Assembly: GCA_902525565.1 (NCBI GenBank)
Contig: CABZHY010000004.1
Coordinates: 1-59,156, forward strand
Origin: an uncultured Pelagibacteraceae bacterium
Lineage (GTDB): Bacteria > Pseudomonadota > Alphaproteobacteria > Pelagibacterales > Pelagibacteraceae
DNA length: 59,156 bases
Direction: 5' to 3'
Under the pieces are notes generated by a model that worked only from the letters and a program-made list of their open reading frames with translations, ran no database searches and was not told the DNA's origin. This document shows, piece by piece, positions 44,796-54,873 of the stretch. The number at the start of each line of letters is the position of its first letter. Within the stretch, counting starts at the first letter, position 1. The position numbers and the translations under genes were made by a program.

Positions 44796-45848
44796 ATGCC
44801 AAGATATTACACAAGAGCGTGTAATTTCTATTATGGTAAACAATCAAAAATTTTAGTAATTAAAAAAAAATCTATTCCTTTACATCAGATTAAAGAAATA
44901 TCTTTTGACCATGTTGAGATAATCACAAGAAAAAAAATTAGAAGAATTTCGATAAATAAAATCAAAAATTTACCAAAAAAACTAAAAACAAAAATAAATT
45001 TAGATTTAAAAAAAATTAAGTCAAAAAAAAAAAATTTTTCAAAATTAAATTTTAAAAAAATTCCAAATATATTAGGTGTTTTAAATCTAACTCCCGACAG
45101 TTTTTCCGATGGGGGAAAATTTAACAAAAAAAACAAAGGCGTTGGTCATGCTAATATTTTATATAAAATTGGTGCATCGATGGTAGATGTTGGTGGAGAG
45201 TCTACGAGACCAGGATCGAAGGAAGTAAATGAAAAGCAAGAATGGTATAGAATTAATAAGACTTTAAAATTAATTGTAAAAAAAATACCAATATCTTTAG
45301 ACACAAGAAAATCTGGAATTATGGAAAAAGGTATTAATATGGGGGTTGAACTTATTAATGACGTTTCGGGATTAAGTTATGATTCCAAAACAATAAACGT
45401 TTTAAAAAAGTATAAAATTCCATTTGTGATACAGCATTCACTTAGGACACCAGAAAATATGCAAAAGAATCCAAAGTATAAAAATGAATTATTAGATATA
45501 TATGATTATTTTGAGGATAAAATTAAGTTAATAAGGTCTAAAGGCATCAAACACAATAATATAATTTTAGATCCTGGAATTGGATTTGGAAAAAATTTGA
45601 AACATAATATGAATCTCATAAGAGGTGTTTCTATTTTTCATTCATTAGGTTTTCCTATACTAGTAGGAAATTCAAGGAAAAAATTTATTAAAGATATATC
45701 AAAAAAAAATGATAGCAAAACAAGGATCGGTGGAACTATGGCTTCTTCAATTTATTTAATGATGCAAGGAATTCAGATTTTAAGAATTCATGATGTTAAT
45801 GAAGTTATACAAGGTATTAAAGTTTTTAATCAGATAATTAAAAATTAA
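44796..45848 (+). CDS. folP: Dihydropteroate synthase with N-terminal extension
   Basis: 350 residues. The DHPS barrel starts at NILGVLNLTPDSFSDGG near residue 90; MVDVGGESTRPGSKEV, ISLDTRKSG, LINDVSGL, IILDPGIGFGKN, LVGNSRKKFI and TRIGGTMASSIYLM follow in order. It condenses p-aminobenzoate with the pterin pyrophosphate. About 70 residues more than E. coli FolP lie at the N terminus, rich in Lys and Ile; similar leading domains are seen in some alphaproteobacterial FolP. It starts 6 bases after ftsH. Confidence 0.93.
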   Translation: MPRYYTRACNFYYGKQSKILVIKKKSIPLHQIKEISFDHVEIITRKKIRRISINKIKNLPKKLKTKINLDLKKIKSKKKNFSKLNFKKIPNILGVLNLTPDSFSDGGKFNKKNKGVGHANILYKIGASMVDVGGESTRPGSKEVNEKQEWYRINKTLKLIVKKIPISLDTRKSGIMEKGINMGVELINDVSGLSYDSKTINVLKKYKIPFVIQHSLRTPENMQKNPKYKNELLDIYDYFEDKIKLIRSKGIKHNNIILDPGIGFGKNLKHNMNLIRGVSIFHSLGFPILVGNSRKKFIKDISKKNDSKTRIGGTMASSIYLMMQGIQILRIHDVNEVIQGIKVFNQIIKN

Positions 45849-47179
45849 TGACAAAAAAATATTTTGGAACAGATGGAATAAGAGGAGCAGTTAATAGCAA
45901 GTATATAAATGGAGATATGTTCTTTAAATTTGGACTTGCTAGTGGTACATATTTTAAATCTCAAAAAAAAAGAAAACAAACAGCAATAATTGCAAAAGAT
46001 ACAAGATTGTCTGGATATACACTTGAACCGGCTCTTGTTTCAGGTTTGGCTTCAGCTGGTATGCATGTTTATACCTTAGGACCTTTACCAACTAATGGGT
46101 TGGCTATGCTTACAAAAGAAATGAAGGCTAATATGGGCATAATGATAACCGCCTCTCACAATCCACATTTTGACAATGGTTTAAAACTGTTTGGCCCTGA
46201 TGGAATGAAATTGTCAGACAAAATAGAAAAAAAAATTGAGGCACTTATAGATAAGAAAATTTCAAAAAACCTTTCGCACTCAGAAAAATTAGGAAGAGTT
46301 AAAAGATTGGAAACAGGCACCAAAAATTACATTAAAATATTGAAAAAAAATTTTACAAAAGAATTTAATTTAAGAGGACTAAGAATTGTAATCGATTGTG
46401 CAAATGGTGCTGGTTATAAGGCAGGTCCTGAATTATTGAAATCATTAGGAGCTAAAGTCATAGCAATAGGCATTAAACCAAATGGTTTAAATATTAATAA
46501 AAAATGTGGTTCAACTTTTCCAAAAAAAATTAGATCTGCAGTAAAAAAACACAAAGCACATATTGGAATATCTTTAGATGGAGATGCTGACAGGATTATA
46601 ATGTGTGATGAAAAAAGCAATATAATAGATGGAGATCAAATTATAGCTGCTTTAGCAACAAGATGGAAAAATAAAAAAATGTTAAAAGGAGGGGTTGTTG
46701 GAACATTAATGTCAAATTATGGATTAGAAAAATATTTTAAATCAAAAGGAATAAAATTTTTAAGGGCAAATGTTGGAGACAGATATGTTAAAGAAAAAAT
46801 GAAAAAATATAATTTTAATTTAGGTGGTGAACAATCAGGACATATTATTTTAGGTAAATTTGCAACTACAGGAGACGGTTTGCTAGTAGCCTTAGAAGCT
46901 CTTTTTGCTTTAAGAAAAGGAAAAAAGGCAAGTGAATTTTTTGAACAATTTAAGAAAACACCACAGCTATTAGAAAATATCGAAGTAAAAGATAAAAATA
47001 TTATTAACAAACCAGAGATAAAAAAAATTATAAAAATTGCAGATAAATTAATTAAAGATAAAGGAAGAATTTTAGTAAGAAAATCGGGAACGGAGTCTAA
47101 AATTCGAGTAATGGGAGAAAGTGAAAATAAAGTTCTTTTGTTTAAATGTGTAAATATGATTACAAAAAAAATTAAATAA
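45848..47179 (+). CDS. glmM: Phosphoglucosamine mutase
   Basis: 443 residues. KYFGTDGIRGAVN at the start, GIMITASHNPHFDNGLKLFG with the catalytic phosphoserine, GISLDGDADRIIMCDE (metal loop), GGEQSGHIILG and VRKSGTESKIRVMGE (phosphate-binding) are the GlmM signature. It converts GlcN-6-P to GlcN-1-P for UDP-GlcNAc, used in peptidoglycan and in the HexNAc sugars of the glycan island. It begins on the last base of folP. Confidence 0.97.
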   Translation: MTKKYFGTDGIRGAVNSKYINGDMFFKFGLASGTYFKSQKKRKQTAIIAKDTRLSGYTLEPALVSGLASAGMHVYTLGPLPTNGLAMLTKEMKANMGIMITASHNPHFDNGLKLFGPDGMKLSDKIEKKIEALIDKKISKNLSHSEKLGRVKRLETGTKNYIKILKKNFTKEFNLRGLRIVIDCANGAGYKAGPELLKSLGAKVIAIGIKPNGLNINKKCGSTFPKKIRSAVKKHKAHIGISLDGDADRIIMCDEKSNIIDGDQIIAALATRWKNKKMLKGGVVGTLMSNYGLEKYFKSKGIKFLRANVGDRYVKEKMKKYNFNLGGEQSGHIILGKFATTGDGLLVALEALFALRKGKKASEFFEQFKKTPQLLENIEVKDKNIINKPEIKKIIKIADKLIKDKGRILVRKSGTESKIRVMGESENKVLLFKCVNMITKKIK

Positions 47180-47180
47180 A

Positions 47181-47993
47181 TTGAAACCAAATTCCAAAAT
47201 TTTAATTATTGCAGGATCTGACTCATCTGGCGGAGCAGGTATTCAAGCTGATATAAAAACTGTTACTGCGCTAGGTTCTTATGCATTGACAGCAATAACT
47301 GCAGTTACATCTCAAAATACCAGAGGTGTAAAATCTATTGTAGGGATTAATCCAAAGGAAATTTTTAATCAAATTATTTACAGTTGCAAAGATATAAGAC
47401 CTGATGCAATAAAAATTGGTATGTTGCATTCTTCAGAAGTTATTAGAATGGTACTAAAAGCTCTGGAAGTAATTAAAGTTAAAAAAATTGTATTAGATCC
47501 AGTTATGGTTGCTAAAGGAGGGGCTAAACTGATAGATAGAAAAGCTATTCAATTGATAAAATTAAAACTAATTAAAAAAGTCTCACTTATTACTCCTAAT
47601 ATCCCTGAGGCAGAAATTTTGACTAAAACAAAAATTATAACAAAAGAGGATATGATTTTTGCTGCTAATAAACTTATAGAATTAGGAGCTAAAAATGTAC
47701 TTATAAAAGGTGGTCATTTAATACATAAAAATGTAGTAGATATTTTATTAAACACGAAAGATATAAAGATATTTAAAAGCAAGCGTCACAATACAAAGAA
47801 TACTCACGGTACAGGTTGTACTTTATCCAGTTCAGTCACAACTTTTCTATCATGTGGAAAAACAGTAAAGAAATCTTGTGAGCTTGGAATTAAGTATGTA
47901 AATTCTGCAATTAAGTCTAACCCTAAATATGGAAAAGGACATGGCCCAATTAACCATCTCACTTCCTTAAAAGTAAACAGAAAATTTAAATAA
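47181..47993 (+). CDS. thiD: Hydroxymethylpyrimidine (phosphomethylpyrimidine) kinase
   Basis: 270 residues, TTG start 1 base after glm[78 protein letters not shown] and [15 protein letters not shown] are ribokinase-fold ThiD motifs. It phosphorylates HMP and HMP-P for thiamine synthesis. With thiE and no de novo pyrimidine gene (thiC) in view, it suits salvage of imported HMP, in line with known SAR11 requirements. Confidence 0.94.
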   Translation: MKPNSKILIIAGSDSSGGAGIQADIKTVTALGSYALTAITAVTSQNTRGVKSIVGINPKEIFNQIIYSCKDIRPDAIKIGMLHSSEVIRMVLKALEVIKVKKIVLDPVMVAKGGAKLIDRKAIQLIKLKLIKKVSLITPNIPEAEILTKTKIITKEDMIFAANKLIELGAKNVLIKGGHLIHKNVVDILLNTKDIKIFKSKRHNTKNTHGTGCTLSSSVTTFLSCGKTVKKSCELGIKYVNSAIKSNPKYGKGHGPINHLTSLKVNRKFK

Positions 47994-49285
47994 TGAAAAA
48001 TATAGTTGTTGTTGGATCTCAATGGGGTGATGAAGGTAAAGGGAAAATTGTTGATTGGTTATCTGAACAGGCCGACGTAGTAATAAGATTCCAAGGAGGT
48101 CACAATGCTGGCCATACTTTAGTGATTGATGGTATTACATATAAATTGAGATTATTGCCATCTGGAATAGTTAGAAAAGGTAAAATATCAATTATTGGTA
48201 ATGGAGTTGTCGTAGATCCATGGGCTTTATTAGAGGAAATAGAAGAAATAAAATCTAAAGGCGTAGAAGTAAATGTAAATAATTTTATTATTTCAGAATC
48301 TGCAAATTTAATTTTGCCTTTTCATAGAGAAATGGATGAGATTAGAGAGGATGCAGCAGGAAAAAGCAAAATAGGAACTACAAGACGCGGAATTGGACCA
48401 GCATATGAAGATAAAGTCGGAAGAAGATCTATAAGAGTTATGGATCTTAGATCTGAAAAAAATTTAGATCAAAGACTCGACTCTGTATTAGTTCATCATA
48501 ATGCGATTAGAAAAGGTTTAGGAAAAAAAATTTTTGAAAAAGATCAACTTAAAACCGATTTGCTTAAAATAGCCCCCAAAATATTAGAATTCTCTCAGCC
48601 GGTTTGGCTAAAAATTAGTCAATTTAAAAAACAAAACAAGAAAATTTTATTTGAAGGAGCTCAAGGTATTTTACTTGATGTAGATCATGGAACTTATCCT
48701 TTTGTAACTTCATCCAATACTGTTGCCTCAAGCGCAGCTACAGGAACTGGTTGTGGCCCTAATTCGATAAATTATGTTCTTGGCATTACAAAAGCCTATA
48801 CAACAAGAGTTGGAGAGGGCCCTTTTCCTACAGAGTTAAAAGATAATATTGGTGAACTTTTAGGAACTCGTGGAAAAGAATTTGGAACTGTAACAAGTAG
48901 AAAAAGAAGATGTGGATGGTTTGATGGTGTATTAGTAAGGCAAACTATTAAAGTTTCAGGGATTGATGGTATTGCTTTAACGAAATTAGATGTACTAGAT
49001 GAATTAGATGAAATTAAAATGTGTGTTGCTTATGATCTTGATGGCAAAACATTAGATTATTTGCCTGCTGCTGTAGAAGACCAAATAAAAATAAAACCAA
49101 TTTATGAAACTTTTCCAGGTTGGAAAGTTTCTACAAGTGGAGTCAAAAATATTGACTCTTTACCTGAAAATGCGAAGAAATATGTTTTTGCTGTTGAGGA
49201 TTTTATTGGTGCAAAAGTATCAAGTATTTCAACTAGCCCAGAAAGAGATGATACTATTTTAATTGAAAACCCTTTTGAAATTTAG
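47993..49285 (+). CDS. purA: Adenylosuccinate synthetase
   Basis: 430 residues. [20 protein letters not shown] (P-loop), [61 protein letters not shown] and GRRRCGW-type [11 protein letters not shown] are the PurA motifs. It joins aspartate to IMP with GTP. Starts on the last base of thiD; its tail overlaps the convergent rpoH by 4 bases. Confidence 0.97.
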   Translation: MKNIVVVGSQWGDEGKGKIVDWLSEQADVVIRFQGGHNAGHTLVIDGITYKLRLLPSGIVRKGKISIIGNGVVVDPWALLEEIEEIKSKGVEVNVNNFIISESANLILPFHREMDEIREDAAGKSKIGTTRRGIGPAYEDKVGRRSIRVMDLRSEKNLDQRLDSVLVHHNAIRKGLGKKIFEKDQLKTDLLKIAPKILEFSQPVWLKISQFKKQNKKILFEGAQGILLDVDHGTYPFVTSSNTVASSAATGTGCGPNSINYVLGITKAYTTRVGEGPFPTELKDNIGELLGTRGKEFGTVTSRKRRCGWFDGVLVRQTIKVSGIDGIALTKLDVLDELDEIKMCVAYDLDGKTLDYLPAAVEDQIKIKPIYETFPGWKVSTSGVKNIDSLPENAKKYVFAVEDFIGAKVSSISTSPERDDTILIENPFEI

Positions 49286-50175
49286 TTTGCGGGTAAAAGA
49301 TTTTTTGATTTAGCCAATATAAGCATATGCTTTTGAAGTTTTTCAAATGCCTTATTTTCAATCTGTCTAACTCTTTCTCTACTAATTTTATATTTTTTAC
49401 TTAAATCTTCTAGTGTTGTTGGGTTATCATTTAGTCTTCTTGAGTATAAAATTTCTCTTTCTCTATCATTTAGAACTTTTATAGAGTCTCTTAATAAATC
49501 TTTTCTTTGCTCCATCTCCTCGTGGTGAGCAAATTTTAAATCATGATCAAGCTCTTTATCAACTAACCAGTCTTGCCATTCATCGCCGTCCTCTCCAACT
49601 TGAGCATTTAATGAGAACTCCTTTCCTGAAAGCCTTCTATTCATAGAAACCACTTCTTCTTTACTTACATCGAGCTTATTAGCGATGTGATTTACGTGCT
49701 CATCTCTTAGGTCGCCTTCGGTTTCTGGAGAAATTTGATTTTTAATTTTTTTTAAATTAAAAAATAATTTTTTTTGAGCACTAGTAGTTCCAATTTTGAC
49801 AAGACTCCAAGATCTTAAAATATATTCCTGAATAGAAGCCTTAATCCACCACATTGCATAAGTTGCCAATCTAAAACCTTTTTCAGGTTCAAATTTTTTA
49901 ACTGCTTGCATAAGGCCCACATTTCCCTCTGAAATCATTTCATTAATAGGTAAACCATATCCTTTATAACCCATAGCAATCTTTGCAACCAATCTTAAGT
50001 GACTAGTGACTAATTTTTCTGCAGCTTTAATATTACCATTAGTTTTCCAATTTTTTGCTAGCATATATTCCTCTTCTGCAGCTAACATTGGAAATTTTTT
50101 AATTTGCTCTAAATATGCAGATAGCCCGCCTTCATTAGAAAGAGTTGGTAGATTGTTACTTATTGTTGCACTCAT
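49282..50175 (-). CDS. rpoH: RNA polymerase sigma-32 factor
   Basis: 297 residues. The sigma-70 family regions run in order: [40 protein letters not shown] (region 2.1), [20 protein letters not shown] (2.2), [19 protein letters not shown] (2.3/2.4), [10 protein letters not shown] (RpoH box region) and [19 protein letters not shown] (4.2). Heat-shock/stress sigma factor, normally unstable and cut by FtsH. Convergent with purA; 25 bases from its start lies only a short AT-rich region. Confidence 0.94.
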   Translation of the reverse strand: MSATISNNLPTLSNEGGLSAYLEQIKKFPMLAAEEEYMLAKNWKTNGNIKAAEKLVTSHLRLVAKIAMGYKGYGLPINEMISEGNVGLMQAVKKFEPEKGFRLATYAMWWIKASIQEYILRSWSLVKIGTTSAQKKLFFNLKKIKNQISPETEGDLRDEHVNHIANKLDVSKEEVVSMNRRLSGKEFSLNAQVGEDGDEWQDWLVDKELDHDLKFAHHEEMEQRKDLLRDSIKVLNDREREILYSRRLNDNPTTLEDLSKKYKISRERVRQIENKAFEKLQKHMLILAKSKNLLPAN

Positions 50176-50216
50176 TGCAGTGTTTATTTAATTAATTATA
50201 CCCAATTTTCAATATT

Positions 50217-51197
50217 TTATTCTTCAGTATTTATAAGCATTTTGAGGATATTATTTAGGTCTTCTGGCAAAAGTGAGGAAAAAAACATCTCTTTCTTAGT
50301 ACGTGGATGTATAAATCCTAAAGTTTTTGCATGCAGGAATTGCCTATTTAATTTAATTATCGAATTTTGAATATCTAAATCAATATTTTTTAATTTTTTA
50401 TATTTTTTTTTATATTTATCATCTCCAACAAGACTATTACCTTTATAATTCATATGAACTCTGATCTGATGTGTTCTTCCTGTTTCTAATCTACATTCAA
50501 CTAAACTTAAAGTTGGTGTTTTCTGATTTTCAAAAATTTTAAGTGTTTTATAATTTGTTATAGCTTTCTTACCTTTGGAACTACTAACTTCCATTAGTTG
50601 TCTATTTTTTGAACTGCGAGTTATGAAAGTTTCAATCCTTCCTGAAGATGGTCTTAATTTTCCCCATATTAAAAGTTGGTACTCTCTTATGATTGTATGA
50701 TTACTAAATTGTTTGGATAAATTTTCATGAGTTTCATTGTTTTTTGCAATCACAACTAAACCTGATGTATTTTTATCAATTCTATGAACAATACCAGGTC
50801 TTAACTCATCACCTATACTTGATAAAGAATTCTTATCATAATGTATTAATGCATTAACAATAGTTTTATCAAAATTTCCAGCCCCAGGATGCATAATTAT
50901 TCCAGCAGGCTTGTTAATCAATAATAGATCATTATCTTCGTATATTATTTCTAATTTAAATTCGTAAGGTTTAAGAGATGCTGTTTCGGGCTCTGGAATC
51001 TTAAGATTTATTGTGTCACCAATCGAGACCTTTTTTGAAGGACTTTTAATTATCTCATTATTTATTTTTAACTTTTCTTTTAAGATTAAATTTTTAATTC
51101 TAGTCCTACTTATTAATTCCTCTCTATTGTTAATTAAAACATCAACCCTTAAATTCCTCTCATCTTCTTTGACTATAAAATTAATGTTTTTTTCCAT
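50217..51197 (-). CDS. rluD: RluD-family 23S rRNA pseudouridine synthase
   Basis: 326 residues. An N-terminal S4-like RNA-binding domain (RVDVLINNREELISRTRIKNL, KVSIGDTINL) precedes the RluA-type catalytic domain with LLINKPAGIIMHPGAGN, GIVHRIDKNTSGLVVIAKNN (catalytic Asp), GRIETFITR and ETGRTHQIRVHM. Best fit is RluD, which makes pseudouridines in helix 69 of 23S rRNA; RluC cannot be wholly excluded. Divergent from tRNA-Arg. Confidence 0.88.
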   Translation of the reverse strand: MEKNINFIVKEDERNLRVDVLINNREELISRTRIKNLILKEKLKINNEIIKSPSKKVSIGDTINLKIPEPETASLKPYEFKLEIIYEDNDLLLINKPAGIIMHPGAGNFDKTIVNALIHYDKNSLSSIGDELRPGIVHRIDKNTSGLVVIAKNNETHENLSKQFSNHTIIREYQLLIWGKLRPSSGRIETFITRSSKNRQLMEVSSSKGKKAITNYKTLKIFENQKTPTLSLVECRLETGRTHQIRVHMNYKGNSLVGDDKYKKKYKKLKNIDLDIQNSIIKLNRQFLHAKTLGFIHPRTKKEMFFSSLLPEDLNNILKMLINTEE

Positions 51198-51220
51198 AAA
51201 ATATAATATTAATACTATAT

Positions 51221-51297
51221 GCGCTTGTAGCTCAACTGGATAGAGCGCCTGACTTCGGATCAGGAGGTTCTGGGTTCGACTCCTAGCAGGCGCACCA
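51221..51297 (+). tRNA. tRNA-Arg (TCG)
   Basis: 77 nt including an encoded CCA. Acceptor GCGCTTG/CAGGCGC with a U5-G pair; anticodon stem CCTGA/TCAGG around the loop CTTCGGA, giving anticodon TCG for CGA codons (and possibly other CGN by wobble). T arm TTCGACTC region is standard. It lies alone, between rluD and the ABC permease, whose stop is 2 bases from its end. Confidence 0.95.
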
Positions 51298-51299
51298 AT

Positions 51300-52091
51300 T
51301 TATTCACCTATATTTATTAGAGTTCCTCTATCTCTTGCTTTGTCGAAAGAGTAATAAAATATAAATATCGATAAAATTAAATAAAACCCATTCAGATAGA
51401 TTGCGTTTATGATATTTTCATAACTTACCGTTCCATTAACTAGAATATTTCTAGTTTCTTCAAAAATATAAACTAATGGAAGTGCAAAGGCGATTGACTG
51501 GAAAATTTCTGGCAATATTTCAACTGGATAATAAATGCAGCCAAAAGGTGCCAATAAAAACATTGTTGACCACGCAATATTTTCAAAAGATGGTCCAAAT
51601 CTTAATAATCCTGCTGAAACAAATAGTCCAAGTGTTATTCCGAATAAATATAGACTCAAGAAAAGAAATGCTAAAGGAATACCAAGTTCAAGCAAAGATA
51701 TGCCAAACAATGGAGAAGTTAATAGAATAGCTGGGATCAAACCAATTAATGCTCTGATTAATGCTGTAAAAACTAATGAGACAATTATCTCACTAATTTT
51801 CATTGGAGCGATAAATAGATTTGTAAAATTTCTACTCCAAATTTCCTCGAGAAATAACATATTAAAGCCAATACTTGTTCTAAATAGAAAATCATAGAGG
51901 ATTGCACATGAAAGAATCACTCCTACTGCACCACTGTAATAAGAGCTGTGAGCTGCAAAAAAATTAGAAATAAATCCCCAAAGAGTAATTTGAATTGAAG
52001 GCCAATAAATTAAATCTAATATCCTAGGAAATGATCTGGTTATTAAATAAAAGTGTCTTAAAAAAAGACCATAAATTCTAACTAAATTCAT
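51300..52091 (-). CDS. ABC-2 type transporter permease
   Basis: 263 residues with six hydrophobic segments. RSFPRILDLIYWPSIQITLWGF at the start, EIWSRNFTNLFIAPMKISEI (cytoplasmic loop) and LAPFGCIYYPVEILPEIFQSIAFALPLVYIFE are typical of ABC-2 exporters (drug, polysaccharide or antibiotic export type). It pairs with the ATPase gene 2 bases upstream. The cargo is unknown; the pair is not in the glycan island. Confidence 0.88.
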   Translation of the reverse strand: MNLVRIYGLFLRHFYLITRSFPRILDLIYWPSIQITLWGFISNFFAAHSSYYSGAVGVILSCAILYDFLFRTSIGFNMLFLEEIWSRNFTNLFIAPMKISEIIVSLVFTALIRALIGLIPAILLTSPLFGISLLELGIPLAFLFLSLYLFGITLGLFVSAGLLRFGPSFENIAWSTMFLLAPFGCIYYPVEILPEIFQSIAFALPLVYIFEETRNILVNGTVSYENIINAIYLNGFYLILSIFIFYYSFDKARDRGTLINIGE

Positions 52092-52093
52092 TT

Positions 52094-52816
52094 TTATTTC
52101 CTCGCAATTTCTAAGAATACTTCCTCTAAATTTCTTCTTCCATATTTTGTTATTAACTCTTCAGGAGTTCCCCTATCAACTATTAAACCATCTTTCATCA
52201 TCAAAACAGAACCACATAATCTTTTCACCTCTTCCATATTATGAGAGGCAAGTAAAACTGATAATTTTTTTTCTTTTTTATAATCCTCTAAAAAGGATCT
52301 TACAAAATCACCAGTTTCAGGATCTAATGAAGCAGTAGGCTCATCTAACAAAAGTACCGTTGGATCATTTATTAAAGCTTTCGCAAGACTAACTCTATTT
52401 TTTTGTCCAGAGGACAGTTCTCCAGTAATTTTGTTTAAGAGTTCCTTTAATCGAAGTTTATTTGCAAGGTGATCTATTCGATCATTTAAATTTTGGATAT
52501 TATATAACTTTCCATAGACAATTAAATTTTGTTTAACCTTAAGTTTTTTAGGTAATTCAATGTATGGTGAAATAAAATTCATTTTATGAAGAAGTGAAAT
52601 TTTATTTTTTTCAATATTAATTCCATTGATTAAAACTCGACCACTACTTGGTTTTAATAGTCCTAAAATCATTCCAATGGTAGTAGTCTTTCCAGATCCA
52701 TTTGGTCCCAATAATCCAACCATTTCATTTTCATTAATTTTAAAATTTATATTAGCTACTACTTCTTTATTTTTATATTTTTTAGAAAGATTTATTACTT
52801 CAATAGAATTAGTCAT
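52094..52816 (-). CDS. ABC transporter ATP-binding protein
   Basis: 240 residues. Walker A GPNGSGKT at residues 37-44, the signature LSSGQKNRVSLAKALI, Walker B VLLLDEPTASLDPETG and the switch ASHNMEEVKRLC identify an ABC ATPase of the type that drives two-component ABC-2 exporters. It overlaps sua5 by one base and precedes the permease by 2, so the three genes form a unit. Substrate unknown. Confidence 0.93.
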   Translation of the reverse strand: MTNSIEVINLSKKYKNKEVVANINFKINENEMVGLLGPNGSGKTTTIGMILGLLKPSSGRVLINGINIEKNKISLLHKMNFISPYIELPKKLKVKQNLIVYGKLYNIQNLNDRIDHLANKLRLKELLNKITGELSSGQKNRVSLAKALINDPTVLLLDEPTASLDPETGDFVRSFLEDYKKEKKLSVLLASHNMEEVKRLCGSVLMMKDGLIVDRGTPEELITKYGRRNLEEVFLEIARK

Positions 52817-53748
52817 TAATATTTTGATGCTCTCTTTAATCTATCATTAATAGTTTTGCCAAGACCTTTGTTTGGAATATACTCAACTGCAATATGTTTA
52901 AACCCATCATTTTTTATTTTTCTTAAAGTTGAGTACAAATTTTTTGCAGCTTCATCCATATTTTTTACTTTGGATAAATAATAATAGTTTTTTAAGCCTA
53001 ATTTCCTTTTTTTTATTAATAAATAAGCCTCATTTTTTTTTGGTTTTTTAACATTTATTCTTAAGGGAATCCCAGGAGAGTAATGTAATGGAAACAAACC
53101 AGGTGATAATTTTTTTTTTGAATTTGTATTTATTAATAATTTTTTTTTCAAAATATTTTCAATTTTTTTTGTATCAAGACCACCATATCTTAAGAGTGAA
53201 GGTTTTTCTAAAAGACTTAATATTGTGGACTCAACTCCAATTTTGCTTTTTCCCCCATTTAAAATATATTTTATTTTAGAACCAAATTCATCTTTTACAT
53301 CAGATGGTTTAACTGAACTTAATCTTGAAGATATATTTGCGCTTGGTGCAGCTACTGGGTAATCTAAATTTTTTAATAAATTTCTGAATAATTTATGTTT
53401 AGGAAAACGTACAGCAATACTTTTTTTATTATTAGTTACATATTTTGATATTTTAGAATTATTTTTTAATTTCAAAATATAAGTTATTGGACCTGGAGAG
53501 AATTTTTTGTACAGTTTTATTAAATTAGTATTGATATAACAGTCATCTTTGAGTCTTCGAATATCATAGTAATGGACAATAAGTGGATTGTTTAAGGGTC
53601 TTTTTTTAAGACTAAATATTTTTTTAACTGCATTATTTGAGTAAGCATTTGCAGCTAGTCCATAAACAGTTTCTGTTGGTACTGCAACACAATGATTATT
53701 ATCTAAATATTTTTTAGCTTTTTTGATATTTGATTGAATAGATTTCAT
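52816..53748 (-). CDS. sua5: L-threonylcarbamoyladenylate synthase (Sua5 type)
   Basis: 310 residues. The YrdC/TsaC domain covers about residues 1-200: HCVAVPTETVYGLAANAYSN, KKRPLNNPLIVHY, PGPITYILKLKN, VRFPKH and APSANISSRLSSVKP, plus GVESTILSL and LRYGG. A C-terminal Sua5-specific domain follows after LSPGLFPLHYSPGIPL. It makes threonylcarbamoyl-AMP for the t6A37 modification of tRNAs reading ANN codons. Divergent from xseB with 20 bases between starts. Confidence 0.93.
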   Translation of the reverse strand: MKSIQSNIKKAKKYLDNNHCVAVPTETVYGLAANAYSNNAVKKIFSLKKRPLNNPLIVHYYDIRRLKDDCYINTNLIKLYKKFSPGPITYILKLKNNSKISKYVTNNKKSIAVRFPKHKLFRNLLKNLDYPVAAPSANISSRLSSVKPSDVKDEFGSKIKYILNGGKSKIGVESTILSLLEKPSLLRYGGLDTKKIENILKKKLLINTNSKKKLSPGLFPLHYSPGIPLRINVKKPKKNEAYLLIKKRKLGLKNYYYLSKVKNMDEAAKNLYSTLRKIKNDGFKHIAVEYIPNKGLGKTINDRLKRASKY

Positions 53749-53768
53749 GTATTAATAATTATTATTAT

Positions 53769-54017
53769 ATGAAAGATAAAATTTTACCACTTGATTATGA
53801 TCACTTCTCTGTCGAGGAGCTCACAGAAAAAGCAAATAAGATTATAGAATCTCTTGAGCAGGAAAATAATTTGAGCAACTCAATTGAGAGCTATCAAGAA
53901 CTTCTAAAACTAAACAATATCATTGAAAAGAAATTTCATAAAAATTTTAAATCTATCGGGGAAGAGACAAATAAAAAGATTAAAAAGATAACTAAAAAAA
54001 ATGAAAAAACAGCTTAA
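53769..54017 (+). CDS. xseB: Exodeoxyribonuclease VII small subunit
   Basis: 82 residues. FSVEELTEKANKIIESLEQEN and SNSIESYQELLKLNNIIEKK fit the two-helix XseB family (ELExIVxxLExGxxxLExSLxxYExG). It is the small partner of XseA in a nuclease degrading single-stranded DNA. It overlaps ispA by 17 bases, the traditional xseB-ispA-dxs order. Confidence 0.9.
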   Translation: MKDKILPLDYDHFSVEELTEKANKIIESLEQENNLSNSIESYQELLKLNNIIEKKFHKNFKSIGEETNKKIKKITKKNEKTA

Positions 54018-54873
54018 TAAAATTGCTAAAGATACTAATATATTTCTTAAAAAGTATATTAATTCTCAAAAATATTCTCATTTAATGTCTCCTATGAAGT
54101 ATGGTTTATTTCCAGGTGGAAAAAAAATAAGATCTAAAATTTTGATCGACTTAGGGTCATTATTCTCAATTGATTATAAAACATTGATCATAATTGGGTC
54201 AGCTGTTGAATGTATTCATGCTTATTCACTTATTCATGACGATTTACCCTGCATGGATGATGATAATATAAGAAGAGGCAAACCTTCAACTCATATTAAA
54301 TTTGGTGAGTCTACAGCAGTCTTAGCAGGAAATTCATTATTAACTTTAGCATTTGAGATTTTATCAAATCCCAAATTGAAATTAAATGAAAAGATTAAAA
54401 TTGATTTAATCAAAAAATTATCAGAATGCTCAGGTCATTTGGGAATAGCTGGAGGGCAATATTTAGATTTAAGTTACGAGAGAAAGAAAATATCAAAGAA
54501 TAAAATATTAGAAATGGAAATAAAGAAAACTGGTATGTTATTCAGTTTTTGTTGTGCAGCTCCAGCAATAATTAAGAAAAAAACAATTCAAGAAATTAAA
54601 TTTTTTGAGAATATTGGATCGAAAATAGGTCTTTTGTTTCAAATAGCTGATGATTTAATTGATCTTAAAAGCAATTCTAAGGAAGCTGGAAAAAAAACAG
54701 GAAAAGATCAAAAACAAGGTAAGGCAACGCTTATAAATTTAATAGGCTATGATGACTCAGTTAAGTATTGTGATAAGATAATAAAAGATGTTAATAAGAA
54801 TTTAAGCAAATACGGTTCAAGATCTATAAAAATTAATGAAACTTTGAATTATATATTGAGTAGAAAAAAATGA
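54001..54873 (+). CDS. ispA: Farnesyl diphosphate synthase (polyprenyl synthetase)
   Basis: 290 residues. [35 protein letters not shown] with the first aspartate-rich motif (DDxxxxD), [13 protein letters not shown] and the second motif [12 protein letters not shown] near residue 215 identify a trans-prenyltransferase of the short-chain type. It makes geranyl/farnesyl diphosphate from DMAPP/IPP for quinones and undecaprenyl carrier. It overlaps dxs by 4 bases. Confidence 0.94.
   Translation: MKKQLNKIAKDTNIFLKKYINSQKYSHLMSPMKYGLFPGGKKIRSKILIDLGSLFSIDYKTLIIIGSAVECIHAYSLIHDDLPCMDDDNIRRGKPSTHIKFGESTAVLAGNSLLTLAFEILSNPKLKLNEKIKIDLIKKLSECSGHLGIAGGQYLDLSYERKKISKNKILEMEIKKTGMLFSFCCAAPAIIKKKTIQEIKFFENIGSKIGLLFQIADDLIDLKSNSKEAGKKTGKDQKQGKATLINLIGYDDSVKYCDKIIKDVNKNLSKYGSRSIKINETLNYILSRKK

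Noticed and set aside
46717..47190. A 157-residue minus-strand frame inside glmM
   Set aside because: Antisense to clearly conserved glmM motifs, with no recognisable domain or ribosome-binding site.
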